From: Rostratula benghalensis
Lineage: Eukaryota; Chordata; Aves; Charadriiformes; Rostratulidae
Length of the DNA stretch: 64,000 bases
Direction of reading: 5' to 3'
NCBI GenBank assembly: GCA_013399305.1
Contig: VXAI01000246.1
Span: 802,640 to 866,639, forward strand
In this document: positions 33,738 to 44,500 of the stretch, piece by piece
How the letters are laid out: the number at the start of each line of letters is the position of its first letter
How positions within the stretch are numbered: position 1 is the stretch's first letter
Notes under the pieces: model-generated
What the model was told of the DNA's origin: nothing
Databases searched by the model: none
What the model saw: only the letters and a program-made list of their open reading frames with translations
Program-made: the position numbers and the translations under genes

Positions 33738-34170
33738 GCCCCGCGGCGGATGGCGCTCGCCCGGCGGGACGGCGCTCCCCGGGACCGGGACAGACACGGG
33801 CACCCTGCCGCTCCCCCGACACGTCGCGCCGTTACCGTTACCCGTTCGGCCAGGCCCCCCCCGCCCTCCTCCCCCTTTCCCCGGCCCGGTCCCGGCGCTC
33901 CGTTATCCCCTCCGGCGGCCCCGCGGTGCCGCTGGGCGGGAGGGCGCCGGCCGCTGGATGACGCAGCGGGGCCGGAGCGGGGGGAGCCGCCGCCGCCGCC
34001 CCCGGAAATAACGGCGTCGTCCCGGGAAGGGCCGGAGGGATCGCGGCCGGCGCCGCCCCCCGCCCCGGGCAGCAGGAATCCCGCACGGCGGGGAGAGCGG
34101 GAACCGTTCCTTGTTCCCCCCCCGGCCCTCTCCCGGGGGGAGGGGGGAGCTGCGGGGTTTTAGCACCACT
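33200..34170 (-). promoter_or_regulatory. INPP5B: CpG-rich main INPP5B promoter region
   Basis: High CpG density covers exons 1-2 and about 430 bases upstream of the ATG at 33737, without a TATA box. The start codon context is good (G at -3 and G at +4). A CGG-triplet patch near 33990-34010 lies upstream. Exact transcription start is not visible. Confidence 0.7.
33455..33620. repeat. GC-rich degenerate tandem repeat between INPP5B exons 1 and 2
   Basis: Three imperfect copies of a G-rich unit containing GAGCCCGGTGACGGGGA and CCCGGCGGCCGGGGG, spaced 56 then 47 bases (about 33475, 33531, 33578). Plus-strand G runs make it a candidate for G-quadruplex formation. It fills most of the short first intron. 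Confidence 0.75.
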
Positions 34171-36310
34171 TGGAAAAGGACCTTTTCCAGGGCAATCAGA
34201 TGTGCTTTTTGCAGTAGCGCCTCGGATTAAATTTTCTGATGAATTTCCAGGAGCCCCAGCTGGCGCAAGCCAACCTCCGAGCTGCCGTTTTGTTATGCAA
34301 ATTAATGACTGCAGGTGGGAGCAGTGGTAGAAATGGTGTCTTTTGCAGAGCAGAGGTAGAAAAGTTTGGCCAAAGTCAGCTCTTCCCACAGACGTGGGGG
34401 CAATAGCCCAGATTTAGAGATTAGGAAGAAAACTGAGCAGTTAAAGGATGGACTCTGGTGCCACAGAATGGAGAGGGGCGACGGAGGGGAAGCGAAAGCA
34501 GAACAGTCTGAAATATCTGCTGCAAACACTAAATCACTATTCTTACAAGAAACGTGGTGCTAGAGGGTATTTTGCAGATGGAAACACCTGGTGTTTCATC
34601 CTGTTTTCACTTGCTACGGATATGCTGACATCGTGGCCCGAAAGGAGTTCAAAACGCGCTGCGGTTTCGAAGCAGCACATCATCAGGCTGGCTGGAGGCT
34701 GCCCCCGCAACGTGGAAGGGGCTGGCAACCGCTTCAGGCAGGCTCTTTTCACCCCACATCCCACATCCACCGCGCCAGAACCTCTCAGCCACGGCATCTC
34801 ACCGGGCAGAGCCTTCCTCCAGCGCACCCAGAGCAGGCTCTGTCCCCTCCCAGCAGCACCCAGTCCCGCTCCACAACCCCTGCCCCGGGCTGAGGGGGGG
34901 ACGCACACACCGGGTTTTATCTCTTTGCAATCTTTTCTTCAAAGAGACAACGGCGACAGAGGACAACAGAGCGTGTTATTTGCACATCAAGCAGCGCCTT
35001 CGCGGCGGTGAATTCTGCCCCAAAAAGCTACGCAGCAGCCCCGTGTGATGCAATGACAAGAGGGGGACACACAGGGGGTACTTCGTGTCACAGGCTCATG
35101 CTCACGTCTCTGCTCTGGCTTTAGCAGCAGAGAATCACAGATGCAATACAGGGTAATGTAAAACACGAAACGCTTTTAGAGTAATCCCATTTTCCTGCCT
35201 CCTAATTTTACCAGAGATATTTCCCGTGCCAGAGCAGTTTTAAACTAAAAAGTAGGAGGGGGCCCAGAAAAGCTGCACTGGAAGCAGATTATTAACTAGA
35301 GCAGACCCTGTGCCTTCAGTCAAGGCAGAATTTTCTGGTTTTTAAGCAGGCTTAGCACCCTCCTGTTACTGCTCCTGAGGTCCCTCCTTCTGCCTGCAGC
35401 CCCAGCAGGGCACAGGCACAAGCTCTGGGGAACTGTAATCGAGCCAGTCTCACAGCCCCACGGGTTTTTGGCAGGGCAGGGAAGAATACCTCTTTGTCAC
35501 TTCCTTAGTGCATAGATAAAACACTTTTCTTCTGGATGCACTGGGGGAGCCTTGATTACAAGTATTTAAAATTCACTGAAACAGGACCCAGGACTCACCC
35601 GCCCCAGGGAGGTGCAAGATTTAGAGTGGATGCCACCACATGCTTTGGTGTCCCTTGCAGATGATACTGGCTTTGGGACAAAGCTCACAGAGAACAAGTG
35701 AGGCCCTGGGACACCAGAAATTCATCCTCTCCTGTTGTAACCCATAAGAGGAATGAACTGGGACTGGGAAGTGGGTGGAAAGGGGAGAACATCCCACAGG
35801 GGAGGGCATCCTGCAGATGCCCAGACCCCCCTCCTCTGCAGGAGCTGGGTGGGAACCAGCATCACCACTGTCACCAGAGGTCCAAAGGGGAGTGCTGGCT
35901 CGGCAGGATGACAGGGAGCTCCACATCTACCCGTGGTTGGGACCTGCTGTTCACAGAGCCCCTCAGGAGTGGCAGGAGCCATCCCTGGGCAGACACCCTC
36001 CCCCTCAGGAGATGCCCATGGCACCTTCAGGAAGCTGTGCTGCAGGACAACACCTACAGAGCCCAGAGCCTGTTGGCATCCTACAGCCACAGCCATCGGG
36101 GTCACTCAGAGGCCTGGGGTCACCCCGTGGGCTGGAGGCACCTGTACTGGGGAGAAGCAGCCACCTTGGACTGGGACACCTTGTTCCAGGGACAGGGACG
36201 TAACGAGGGCATTCAGTAGCAGCCTTGGCTGAAGTCAGAGGGGACAGGGAGCCTACAGAGCGCTGCGGAGATCCAGTGCAGGGGGGCCAATGTGCAGCAC
36301 CCAGGCTGCT
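34170..36310. other. Intergenic stretch between the LU-domain gene and INPP5B
   Basis: No exon is recognisable. It should contain the 3' UTR of the LU-domain gene at its right end, but I see no canonical AATAAA on the minus strand there. It also includes a candidate regulatory patch with a perfect POU octamer at 34295-34302. Open frames here have no recognisable domains. Confidence 0.5.
34195..34330. promoter_or_regulatory. Candidate conserved element with POU octamer plus ATTA core
   Basis: TTATGCAAATTAATGACT contains a perfect octamer ATGCAAAT (34295-34302) fused to an ATTA homeodomain core. It sits in AT-richer unique DNA just upstream of the INPP5B CpG island. It could be a distal enhancer of the syntenic POU3F1 locus or of INPP5B; this is inferred from motifs only. 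Confidence 0.35.
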
Positions 36311-36312
36311 GC

Positions 36313-39300
36313 TTACCCCAGGAGGGAAGCTGAGCCCCTGCAGTTCAGGAGCAGGACCAGCCCATACACCATGAGCCTCAGGAGCGGGGCCAGAGTCGCC
36401 TGCCCAGCCTTGTTGACATGAACTTTTCCATCCAGTTTGAGACAGCTGGCCTTCAGGGTGGCCGGGCAGCACTCCTGGTAACAGGCACCCTTCACCCCAC
36501 CAGCACAGACTGGTTTGGCCGCCTTGCAGGCTCGGCTACAGCCCGCCACGTAATTCAAGCCTGTCTTCTTCATCTGGGAGGAAGAGAGAGACATTAGCCT
36601 GGGGGTCCAGCCAAGCCTTTAGCATTCACATCACAGGGACCCACCCGGGGTTGCTGGGCACCTTCCCAGCTCCTGGGCTGCCCCACGGTTTAGCCCCCAG
36701 GCTGTACCTCACAGAAGTCATGCCCAACAATGCATCTCGCAACAGTCTTCTTGCCTTTGAAACATCCATCCCCGTGACAGGAGAATGCTGTGCACACCTT
36801 CCCCTACAAGAGAGGGCCAGAGGAGACACTGGGTATTCATGGGTCTGGAGAGCAGGACCACCCAGGACAAGAACTGCCCTTCAGGCAGCCCCTTCTTTCC
36901 TGAGGGCTCCTTTCTAAACCCCTCTGTTCTTGCTACGCGGGCAGTGCCCTCCCAGGCATTTCAGCTACAGAGAGATAACAGACTGAGAGTGCCTCTCCTG
37001 AAACTGCAGGAAACGTCAGTCAAACAGCAGCAACACAAACCCATCTCAACCCCCCCCTTTTCCTTCCTTTTAACGGGGCTCTGCAAAAATAAGCACCTTC
37101 CCCTTCCCGCAGGCTCGGGAGAAAGCCCTGCAGCGCCCCACCCGCCCCTGGGTGTGGGAAAAGGACTGTTTGATGGGGCTCATTACAGAGGCTTTCATTT
37201 CAAAGCTCATTAAGGATTTGTTCCCCTCCCAGAGGCCTTTGACCCCAACAAGGCAGGGGCAGGAGAGACCCTTCCCTGCTCAGGTGGGAACTTGGCCATC
37301 CCCAGAGAGCCCATAGCCACAGCATCTGCCTGGTGGGTACCTACGTTTCGGGGGGGAGGCCGGGGGGTGGTGGTCGTGGTCGTAGGCGGCAGAGTGGGGG
37401 GTGGGAGGTCACCTGTGGGCACAGGAGGAGCCCCGTGAGGCCAGAGCTGCTGGGGCCACCCCTTCCCCTCGCCCCAGCTCTGAAGCAGAGCAATCCCCAG
37501 GGCAGAGGGGATGTGGTGATGCATCCATGGCCAGCTCCGTGCCCCCCGCCTCCCTCCGGCGTGGCAGCATTAACCTGGCACTTTCGGGGTGCCCCGGGCA
37601 GTTACCGTAGGAGCTGGCATTGAGCTGCAGGCAGCGGGAGGAGCTGCAGCAGTCCAGGACACACTGCTGCCTGCTGCTGCTGCTGTTGGTCCTGCAAGCC
37701 TCCGCGCTGCACCCGCTGCTGCACCCGGCCGTGTAGTTCGTGCTGGAGAAACGATAAAGCTGCAACAGCAAAGCCAAAGGGAAAACCACCAGGAGTGTGA
37801 AGAGGAGCCGTTACGAAGGAGCAAAAAGAATTGTCAGACTGCAACAGAGAGGGGGGAGGGGGGGAAGCAAGGGACTGGCACACACAAGGGGTACTGTGGA
37901 TTCACGGCGGAAAGAAAAGAGACTTTGTCCCAGCCCCCCCCTGCGCCTCCGCCTCAGCGAGCTCCGTACCTCACAGTAAGTCTCCTTGTGGCAGGTCACC
38001 GTTTTGTTGGCATGGGCTTCGTCCTGGTAACACCTCTCCCCAGAGCACTGGAAGCTCTGGCAGGTGAGCTGGAGGGAGAACACAGCAGGGTGTCACCGTG
38101 CAGCGCAGCCTCCCCCCGCGGCACCGCTGTGCTGTCCCTGACCACCACCCTGGAGGGGGGCCACTGCCCACCCCTCAACCATGCCCCAGGTGCCTCCTTC
38201 CACCCCAGGAGATGCTCTCATGGGAGTCCCAGTCCCTTTCCATTCCATTCCTTACCGGTGTTCCTTCTGTCTCATTCACAGAGACATTGGTGGCCACTGA
38301 GGCATTGGTGGTGGCCGCTGTGCTATTGGCCACTGAGGCATTGGTGGCTGCTGCTGCGCTGTGGGTCACCAAGGTGCTGGTGGCAGACGCCATGCTGTGA
38401 GTGGCTGAGGCACTAGTGGCCACTGAGGTGCTGTGGACCATCGAGGCATTGACGGTGGCCATGCTGTGGGCCACTGAATTGTTGGTGGCCACTGCTGCAC
38501 TGTGGGCCACCGAGGCATTGGTGGCGGCCACCCTGGGGTCGACTGAGGCGGTGTGGGCCACCGAGGCGTCGGTGGCCACCGTGCTGTTCTCTGGAAGACA
38601 CAAAGTTCCCCCTTGGTGAAAGAAACACCAGCCTGGTGCTCAGCAAGCCCTGCATTCCCTCCTGAACCTCTGCACGGTCCAAAGGCGTCTGCTGGAAGCA
38701 TCAGTGACATGGTGTTTGGGATGCAGATGGCAGTAAGTGACACGGTGGCCTCAATAAGGTCCTTTTCCAGCCAGCCATCGGGCAGCCCCACAGGCAGGTC
38801 AGGGACAACAGGCTTCCACAGCAGCACTAAGGACTGGGGTTAAACAGCTTCTCCCTCCCCCTTCCAGCCACGCTGCATATGAAGAACTGGCTTTTCTAGG
38901 GTCAAATTCTTTTAAAAATACCCTGCCACCCACAGGACCTCCAGGTGTCCCCTGGGGCACAGAGCTCACCTGCTGTGGCAAGAGGGTCCTGGAGGTGCAG
39001 AGCCAAGACGCAGAGCAGCAGGCCTGGAACAGAGCGGGGACAACAGAGACCACCACATCCCCCACCCACTTCACCCCCAGCCCGAGGAGCCTCCCCAGCA
39101 GCACGGGCAGTTCCCCCCCCTCCAAACACCAAATCCAGCCCCCACCAGCCACCTGGAGCAAGGTGGTGGCCAGTTCCCCTTGGGGAGCTCATGGGGAGCC
39201 ACCTGAGGTCAGGGACTCTTATTAGCCACGGGGGACCAGCCCTGCTACAGAAAGACCCCCACACACTCACCCAGAGCTCTAAGTGATCAGTGGCCACCCC

Positions 39301-39437
39301 TCACCCTAGGGAGCCCCTGGCACAGCCTCCAGCAGCTGGGAGAGGGACAGACATCCTGGGCACACCGGGATGGACACCACTCTCCACCTCTTACCTTGAA
39401 CTGAGGGGCTGAGCCATCGGCAACCTGCCATCTTCAT
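36313..39437 (-). CDS. GPI-anchored-type protein: N-glycan-rich repeat region plus two Ly6/uPAR-like modules
   Basis: I do not recognise this gene by name. Exons: 39395-39437, 38970-39023, 38256-38590, 37970-38068, 37606-37759, 37345-37412, 36708-36803, 36313-36573; all GT-AG and in phase, 369 residues. Residues 1-32 are a signal peptide with core LLLCVLALHL. Residues about 33-144 are a 12-residue repeat rich in Ala, Thr, Ser, Val with nine N-glycosylation sequons (NAS, NNS, NST, NVS, NET). Module 1 (exons 4-5) and module 2 (exons 7-8) each have 12 cysteines in the same order: C-x4-C-x4-C, two more, then GC, C, C, C, CC, C. A Pro/Thr stalk (PPTTTTTTPRPPP, exon 6) joins them. The end is a hydrophobic tail (LAPLLRLMVYGLVLLLNC) as in GPI-anchor signals. 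The second ATG (39431) has the stronger start context. The likely place is the outer cell surface; ligand and function are unknown. Mammalian synteny has no gene here that I know. Confidence 0.85.
38256..38590 (-). repeat. Coding minisatellite of about 36 bp in the LU-domain gene
   Basis: Exon 3 is made of about eight degenerate tandem units, most 36 bases (12 codons), with the plus-strand word GGCCACTGAGGCATTGGTGG recurring. The protein unit is close to AxATNASVAHSA. One unit is 3 bases shorter and one 12 longer, so the frame is always kept. Such arrays often vary in copy number between individuals and species. Confidence 0.8.
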
Positions 39438-41315
39438 CCACCAGCAACGTCACCGGGACCTGGCAAGGAAGAGACAGGGTCAGAGCTGTCTCAGCAGGAG
39501 GGGACAGTCCTGTGTCACTGCTGTGGTCACAGCAGCACGTGCCTCTTCAGTCTACCTCATGCACGGCTGAGGAGGAGGTGGCCAAAACAGTATCAGGACA
39601 AATTATGTAAAAGAGAGTTTTCCTGTTGAGGATTTGTTTTTCCAAGGAACCTTTCTCCTAGGAAATCCTACAGCCTTTTTTCCAGACACCATAGAAATCC
39701 CTGTTGTTCAGTGCTCCGCTCTTGGTCCCGGTGGCGGCAGGACCTGCTTTCAGGTAGAAATAAATGCCTGAAAACACCCAAAAGCTCTGAAAACTGCCAC
39801 CCAGGTCATCCCAACAGGCTCTCAACCCTGAAATCATTTAAAATAGAAATAACCCTCGGCCCCGCGCTTGCCTGGACATCAGGGAGCCACAGTCGGGCCC
39901 CTCCAGCTGCAGCCGGAGGCAGCTGAAGCAGTGCAGGGGGGGACCTGGGAGGATGCTGAGCCCCAGGATGTCCCCATCTGCTGCCTCCCGAGGGGCTCCA
40001 CCACGACAGGGCCCCAGGGCAGGGGTGCTGGGGAGTGGGAGCCCCCAGGGAGCCACGTTGGTGTGGCAACTGACCGGCAGCAGGCAGAGCCAGCAGGAGT
40101 CAGGGTGGTTACGGTGACGCTGGGACCACGCGTTTAATGAAGATGTGACCCACCCCCGGCAGCAACACCCGTTACCAGAGGACCCAAACCCACCAAGCTC
40201 TGACTCAGGGCAGCAAGAGAGACCCTCAATGGCAGCTCTTGCTGTGGATGGGTGAAGAAGTGTAAAAAAACCACCCATTTCCAGACACACCGGTGCAACA
40301 GGCGCTCAGGACCCGGCGGTTGGGGCAGATGGTTCATGTGGAGCAAACAGGTGGAAGCGCTCTGGATCCTAAGGAGCCACCAGGCTGCCAGCACCCAGGT
40401 GTTCCTGGTTAACTCCCAATTCACAGTCACATCCCTCCCACACCTCCATCTCCCTCCAAACCCCCAGCAGGGCACCTCTGACCTCCCAACACCAGGGCAG
40501 CCACCAACCCAGGCCAGGTCTGGAGACCCTCACCCTGGCTGTGAGGGGGGCTGAGGAATGAACACCCACCAGACAAGGCTCATCCCCTCGGAGAGAGCAC
40601 CCCCCACCCAGGGCAGGGACAGAAGGGAGCCCAGGGCACCGACTCACCCTGCCCGTCCGCTGCCCGCAGCCGCTGTGGGGGCCTGTGACAGCGATGGCGG
40701 CTGCACCCGAGTGCCACCAACCAGCCCCACCCCAGCACCAGCTGCGCACACCATCACCCAGGGGACAGGATTGTCACCTGCTGCTCCATGGCACCTGGAG
40801 ACCCAGCTGGCCCTGCGCAGCAACACTGAGAAAAGTGGGGGGGGGGGTGTGTGGTTGAGGCTGGAGCTGTCACCAAAGCCAACTCCGTGCCTCAACGAAA
40901 CCCACCCGAGGGGCCGGAGGGGACAGGACTGTCACTGCAGCAGGGACAGGAGGAGGTGCCCACACAGCACAGCCCTCAGTCAGGCTGTTATTAACACCCT
41001 GAAGAAATCCCCGTGGCCAAAGCTCCGCAGGGAGCCCGAGCCCAGGCAGAAGCAGCAACACAAATACATTTGTTTTGCAAAGGAGTCGAAAGGCAACCAC
41101 ACGCTTAGGGTGGGACACAGCACGTCCCTCCCCAGCACCCAACAAATCACCTGTCACCTTTTGGTGACAGTCAGTCCATCCTCATCACAGAAATATCCAT
41201 CAGAACGGGGATTCAGAGAGAAGCCATTGTTTCTGACAATTCAAACTACATAGAAAGCATTTTTAAAATATCATCATTAAACCTCTTCCAGCATACGAAA
41301 GGAGATGAGTTTCTC
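39438..41315. other. Spacer between SF3A3 and the LU-domain gene
   Basis: Should hold the LU-domain gene promoter and any 5' UTR exon; a possible acceptor (TTGCCAG) lies about 25 bases upstream of its ATG. There is no CpG island comparable to those of the other genes, which suggests tissue-restricted expression (inference). A G run is at about 40838-40850. No further gene is recognised. Confidence 0.45.
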
Positions 41316-41338
41316 AGCGCTTCCTAAATTAAAACCAG

Positions 41339-41344
41339 TTTATT
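41339..41344 (-). terminator. SF3A3: Candidate SF3A3 polyadenylation signal
   Basis: An AATAAA hexamer on the minus strand, about 195 bases after the SF3A3 stop codon; cleavage would be near 41.32 kb. Confidence 0.65.
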
Positions 41345-41537
41345 TATCAAGATGGCTTTTTTTTTTTTTAATATAAAATAACATCACAAGTCTGCTTTTC
41401 ACAAAGGGCCTACTAGAAAGTGAATTCTATAGAGTATCCTTGAAATCTATATTCATGCACGTAGGAAATCCAGAAACTGAAGCAGCTGACACATCTCCAC
41501 TTGCTTTTCAGACGTGAAATCCTTCACTTGGGAAAAG

Positions 41538-44500
41538 CTACAGCAGCCCTTGACGTTTCAGGTCTTCGTAGGTCTTTTTGTTCACCACGTTCCCACTGGA
41601 ATCCTCGTATTCCTCCTAGAATGGAAGGGAGGGTTTAGAGACAGCCTGGCAACGGCTCCTTTGGCTTCTGACAAAACAGAGACGCCGTTGGTACTGGAAA
41701 GCAGCGCCTCGGAAGATTCTAAACACAACAGGCTGAGTCTGTCCTGCCAGAACTACAGCACAAGAGGTTGCTTTTCATCCAGCACCACTAACAGGAGCTG
41801 TGCCACCCAGCAGCGTGGGTTCTGCTCATCCCACACACCCCCCCAGCACACAGGGCACTCAGGAATTCTTCTGACAGAGCCAGGCAGCTCATGCAGGAAA
41901 AACGGGGGGCTCCCTGTACAGGGGACCAGCAGCACCCAAAGGCTTCTGTGACATCTCACCTCTGTATCAGGCTGCCACCTCTCTGATGCCTTCTGCTGTT
42001 TCAGCTTTGCCCACACTGCAAATACAAAATCATAGAGGATCTGATGCCCTTTCCTTTCAGACACTGGTTTTTAATCTTGTAAAACATACACATGAACTAG
42101 AACCTGTATCTGTTAACCTAAATGGGGCAGATTCAGCCTCTGCACGAGGCAACCTCCTCAAAACACCAGCACAGATGAAGCCCCATTAAATTATCATCGC
42201 TCTAAGTCCTAAGTACTGCAGGCTTTTCAAAACCTGCCCGTGGGCTCTACCATCCCTGAAGGTTTTTCTGGCTTCCCCACGAAGATGTTGACGAGCATCA
42301 ATTAATAAGAGTTACATGGGCTGATGTAGCCATGCCCTGCCTAAAGAACTGCTGCTGGCCCATGGCACTTGGCTGAGATTTCACCCACGAAGCATCACAG
42401 AGAAACAGCTGGTAAGAGAGGAAGACTTCACTGGCTTCACTTGTGTCTCAGTGAGCATCTGCTCCTGCAGAAATCCAAGAGGGAAAAAGCCACCCTCTCC
42501 TTTTCAGAGCCCAGAGGGATGGTCCAAAGAAGGATCGTGCCCCACACGCCGCGTTTCTTACCCTCTTTCCCAAAACTAGTCTCGGGTCATAGGGTAGGAC
42601 AGATTTTGGGCAAGAGCTAAAAAATGAGCATCCTTGTCCCCTGTCACTCACGTGAGACTGCATCCTCGATCTGTGTGACGTTGGCAAAGTGTGCTGTGTT
42701 GGGAATGCCCAGGCACCTCATCCCATGAGCGTGTCGCCACTCCTGGGGGAAGCAGCAAGAGGTCAGTGCATGAGGGGGAATGCCCTTCATCCACAACACC
42801 AAAGACTAAAGACACATTCAAAACATTATCAATATACAAACCTACCAGTCCTAAAATCTCTCTATAATTTCCCCCCCCGTCCCCCTGTATTTTAGGCACC
42901 TCAGTGGTTTCCCATTTACTGCCACCTGAAGGTAGTACTGCTGGTTTTGTAGCAAAAAAGGTACTTACTGCAAAGTGACGCTGAAAAGCTTTGGGCCCTC
43001 GGTAGGTGTAGTTACCACAAATCTCACAATTGTAGTTGATGTTTAAACCATGTAATTTATACAACCAGTATGGGATGGGCTGGGGAGCAAAGAGAATCAA
43101 CAGTTAGGCCAAAAGGCAAGGCAAGCTCCAACAGGAGAGGAGAGTGGAGTCAGTGACACCTCCCTCTCTTCCAGACCTGACAATCTCCTAACCTTGCCAT
43201 CCCAACCAAGAGGCAGATTTTTAGGATTGTAAATGATTTCATTTTCTTCATCTTCACTCTCACTCTCGCTGATCTGCTCCTCCTCCTCCTCCTCCCGCTC
43301 CTCCCCTGTCCGCGCCTGCTTCCGCTGCACGTTCTCGTGAGTGAGGTGTCTCTGCTCCTGCAGTGAGAGAGGGGATTGTTCACACACCACCACAAAACAA
43401 GGGCAAACTGTGAAACACTGCCTCAGTGTACAGAGGGAGGGGAACAGAAGACCACCACGAAACAGAGAACTCTCACTTTATTTAACCCAACAATTTACGT
43501 TTTCAGTAACTTTTCCTTGCAGCAAGGACTTAAGGCAAACATCAAGGCACAAGAAATAAGTGATCACAACACCCTGTGGCTTAGCCATAAAATAGAAATT
43601 ACCTGCATGGATGTGCTGCCTCAGAGAAGAGAAGAAGGGGGGGAAAAAACCCAAACTAAAGGACAAGATGGGCTTTCCCAAGGGAATGTGGAGCCTCTGT
43701 ATCTGGGTCTGTTCCCAGGAGCCTCCCAAATAAATAGCTAATAGAAATATAAATGTAATTCATTGTATTCCACTTTCTGACAGAAAAAGCTGTCTGCTAA
43801 CATGCACTTTTAAAACAGTACAGCTCTGGACATGAAAGTTAACTCTCCTGAGCGTGCTGTCAATGAAAGCACTGGGTAAAGATGTGGGTGACCTTCCAGG
43901 CACGATTTGACAGCTCTGAAATAAAAAGCTCAAAGACAAAATGCAATCCTTACCCCAAGAACTTCTACATACTCATAAATCTGAGCTTCCAGGAATGCAA
44001 GATCTTTATTTCTCTCGGTGTCTCTGGAAATAGATACAGAAACTTTATGAAGTCTCTTCCAGAACTGCAAACATCTCACATACACTGAACTTCTAAAGCC
44101 ACACTTGTACACAGCAAGGAAACAGACACAAGCTTCAAGTGGCTCATGTACACAGAACTGCACACAAACCATTCAGCTCCAGTATCTGCCACCTGGGTCA
44201 GGGTTATTTCATCCCACAGGAACAGCTTCTAGCCCTCCAAGAATCTCTCTCTCAACTACACAGGAGTGATGTCTACAGAATACTCCTCATCCAAGTGAGG
44301 AGAACACCCAGAGTGACCTTTAGGAACTCACCTCTTGCTTCCTTTTGTCTTTGGATTCTTAGCAAACAAGGAAGGATCAAGGGCTTCCAGGGACTTGCCT
44401 TTAGTGCTGAAAAGTCTCTGAGCACGCTCTTCCAGAGTCCTGTGAAGATGCAGGAGGAGACAAAGCCAAACTATGGTTGTGCATTTCCTGAGAACTATTT

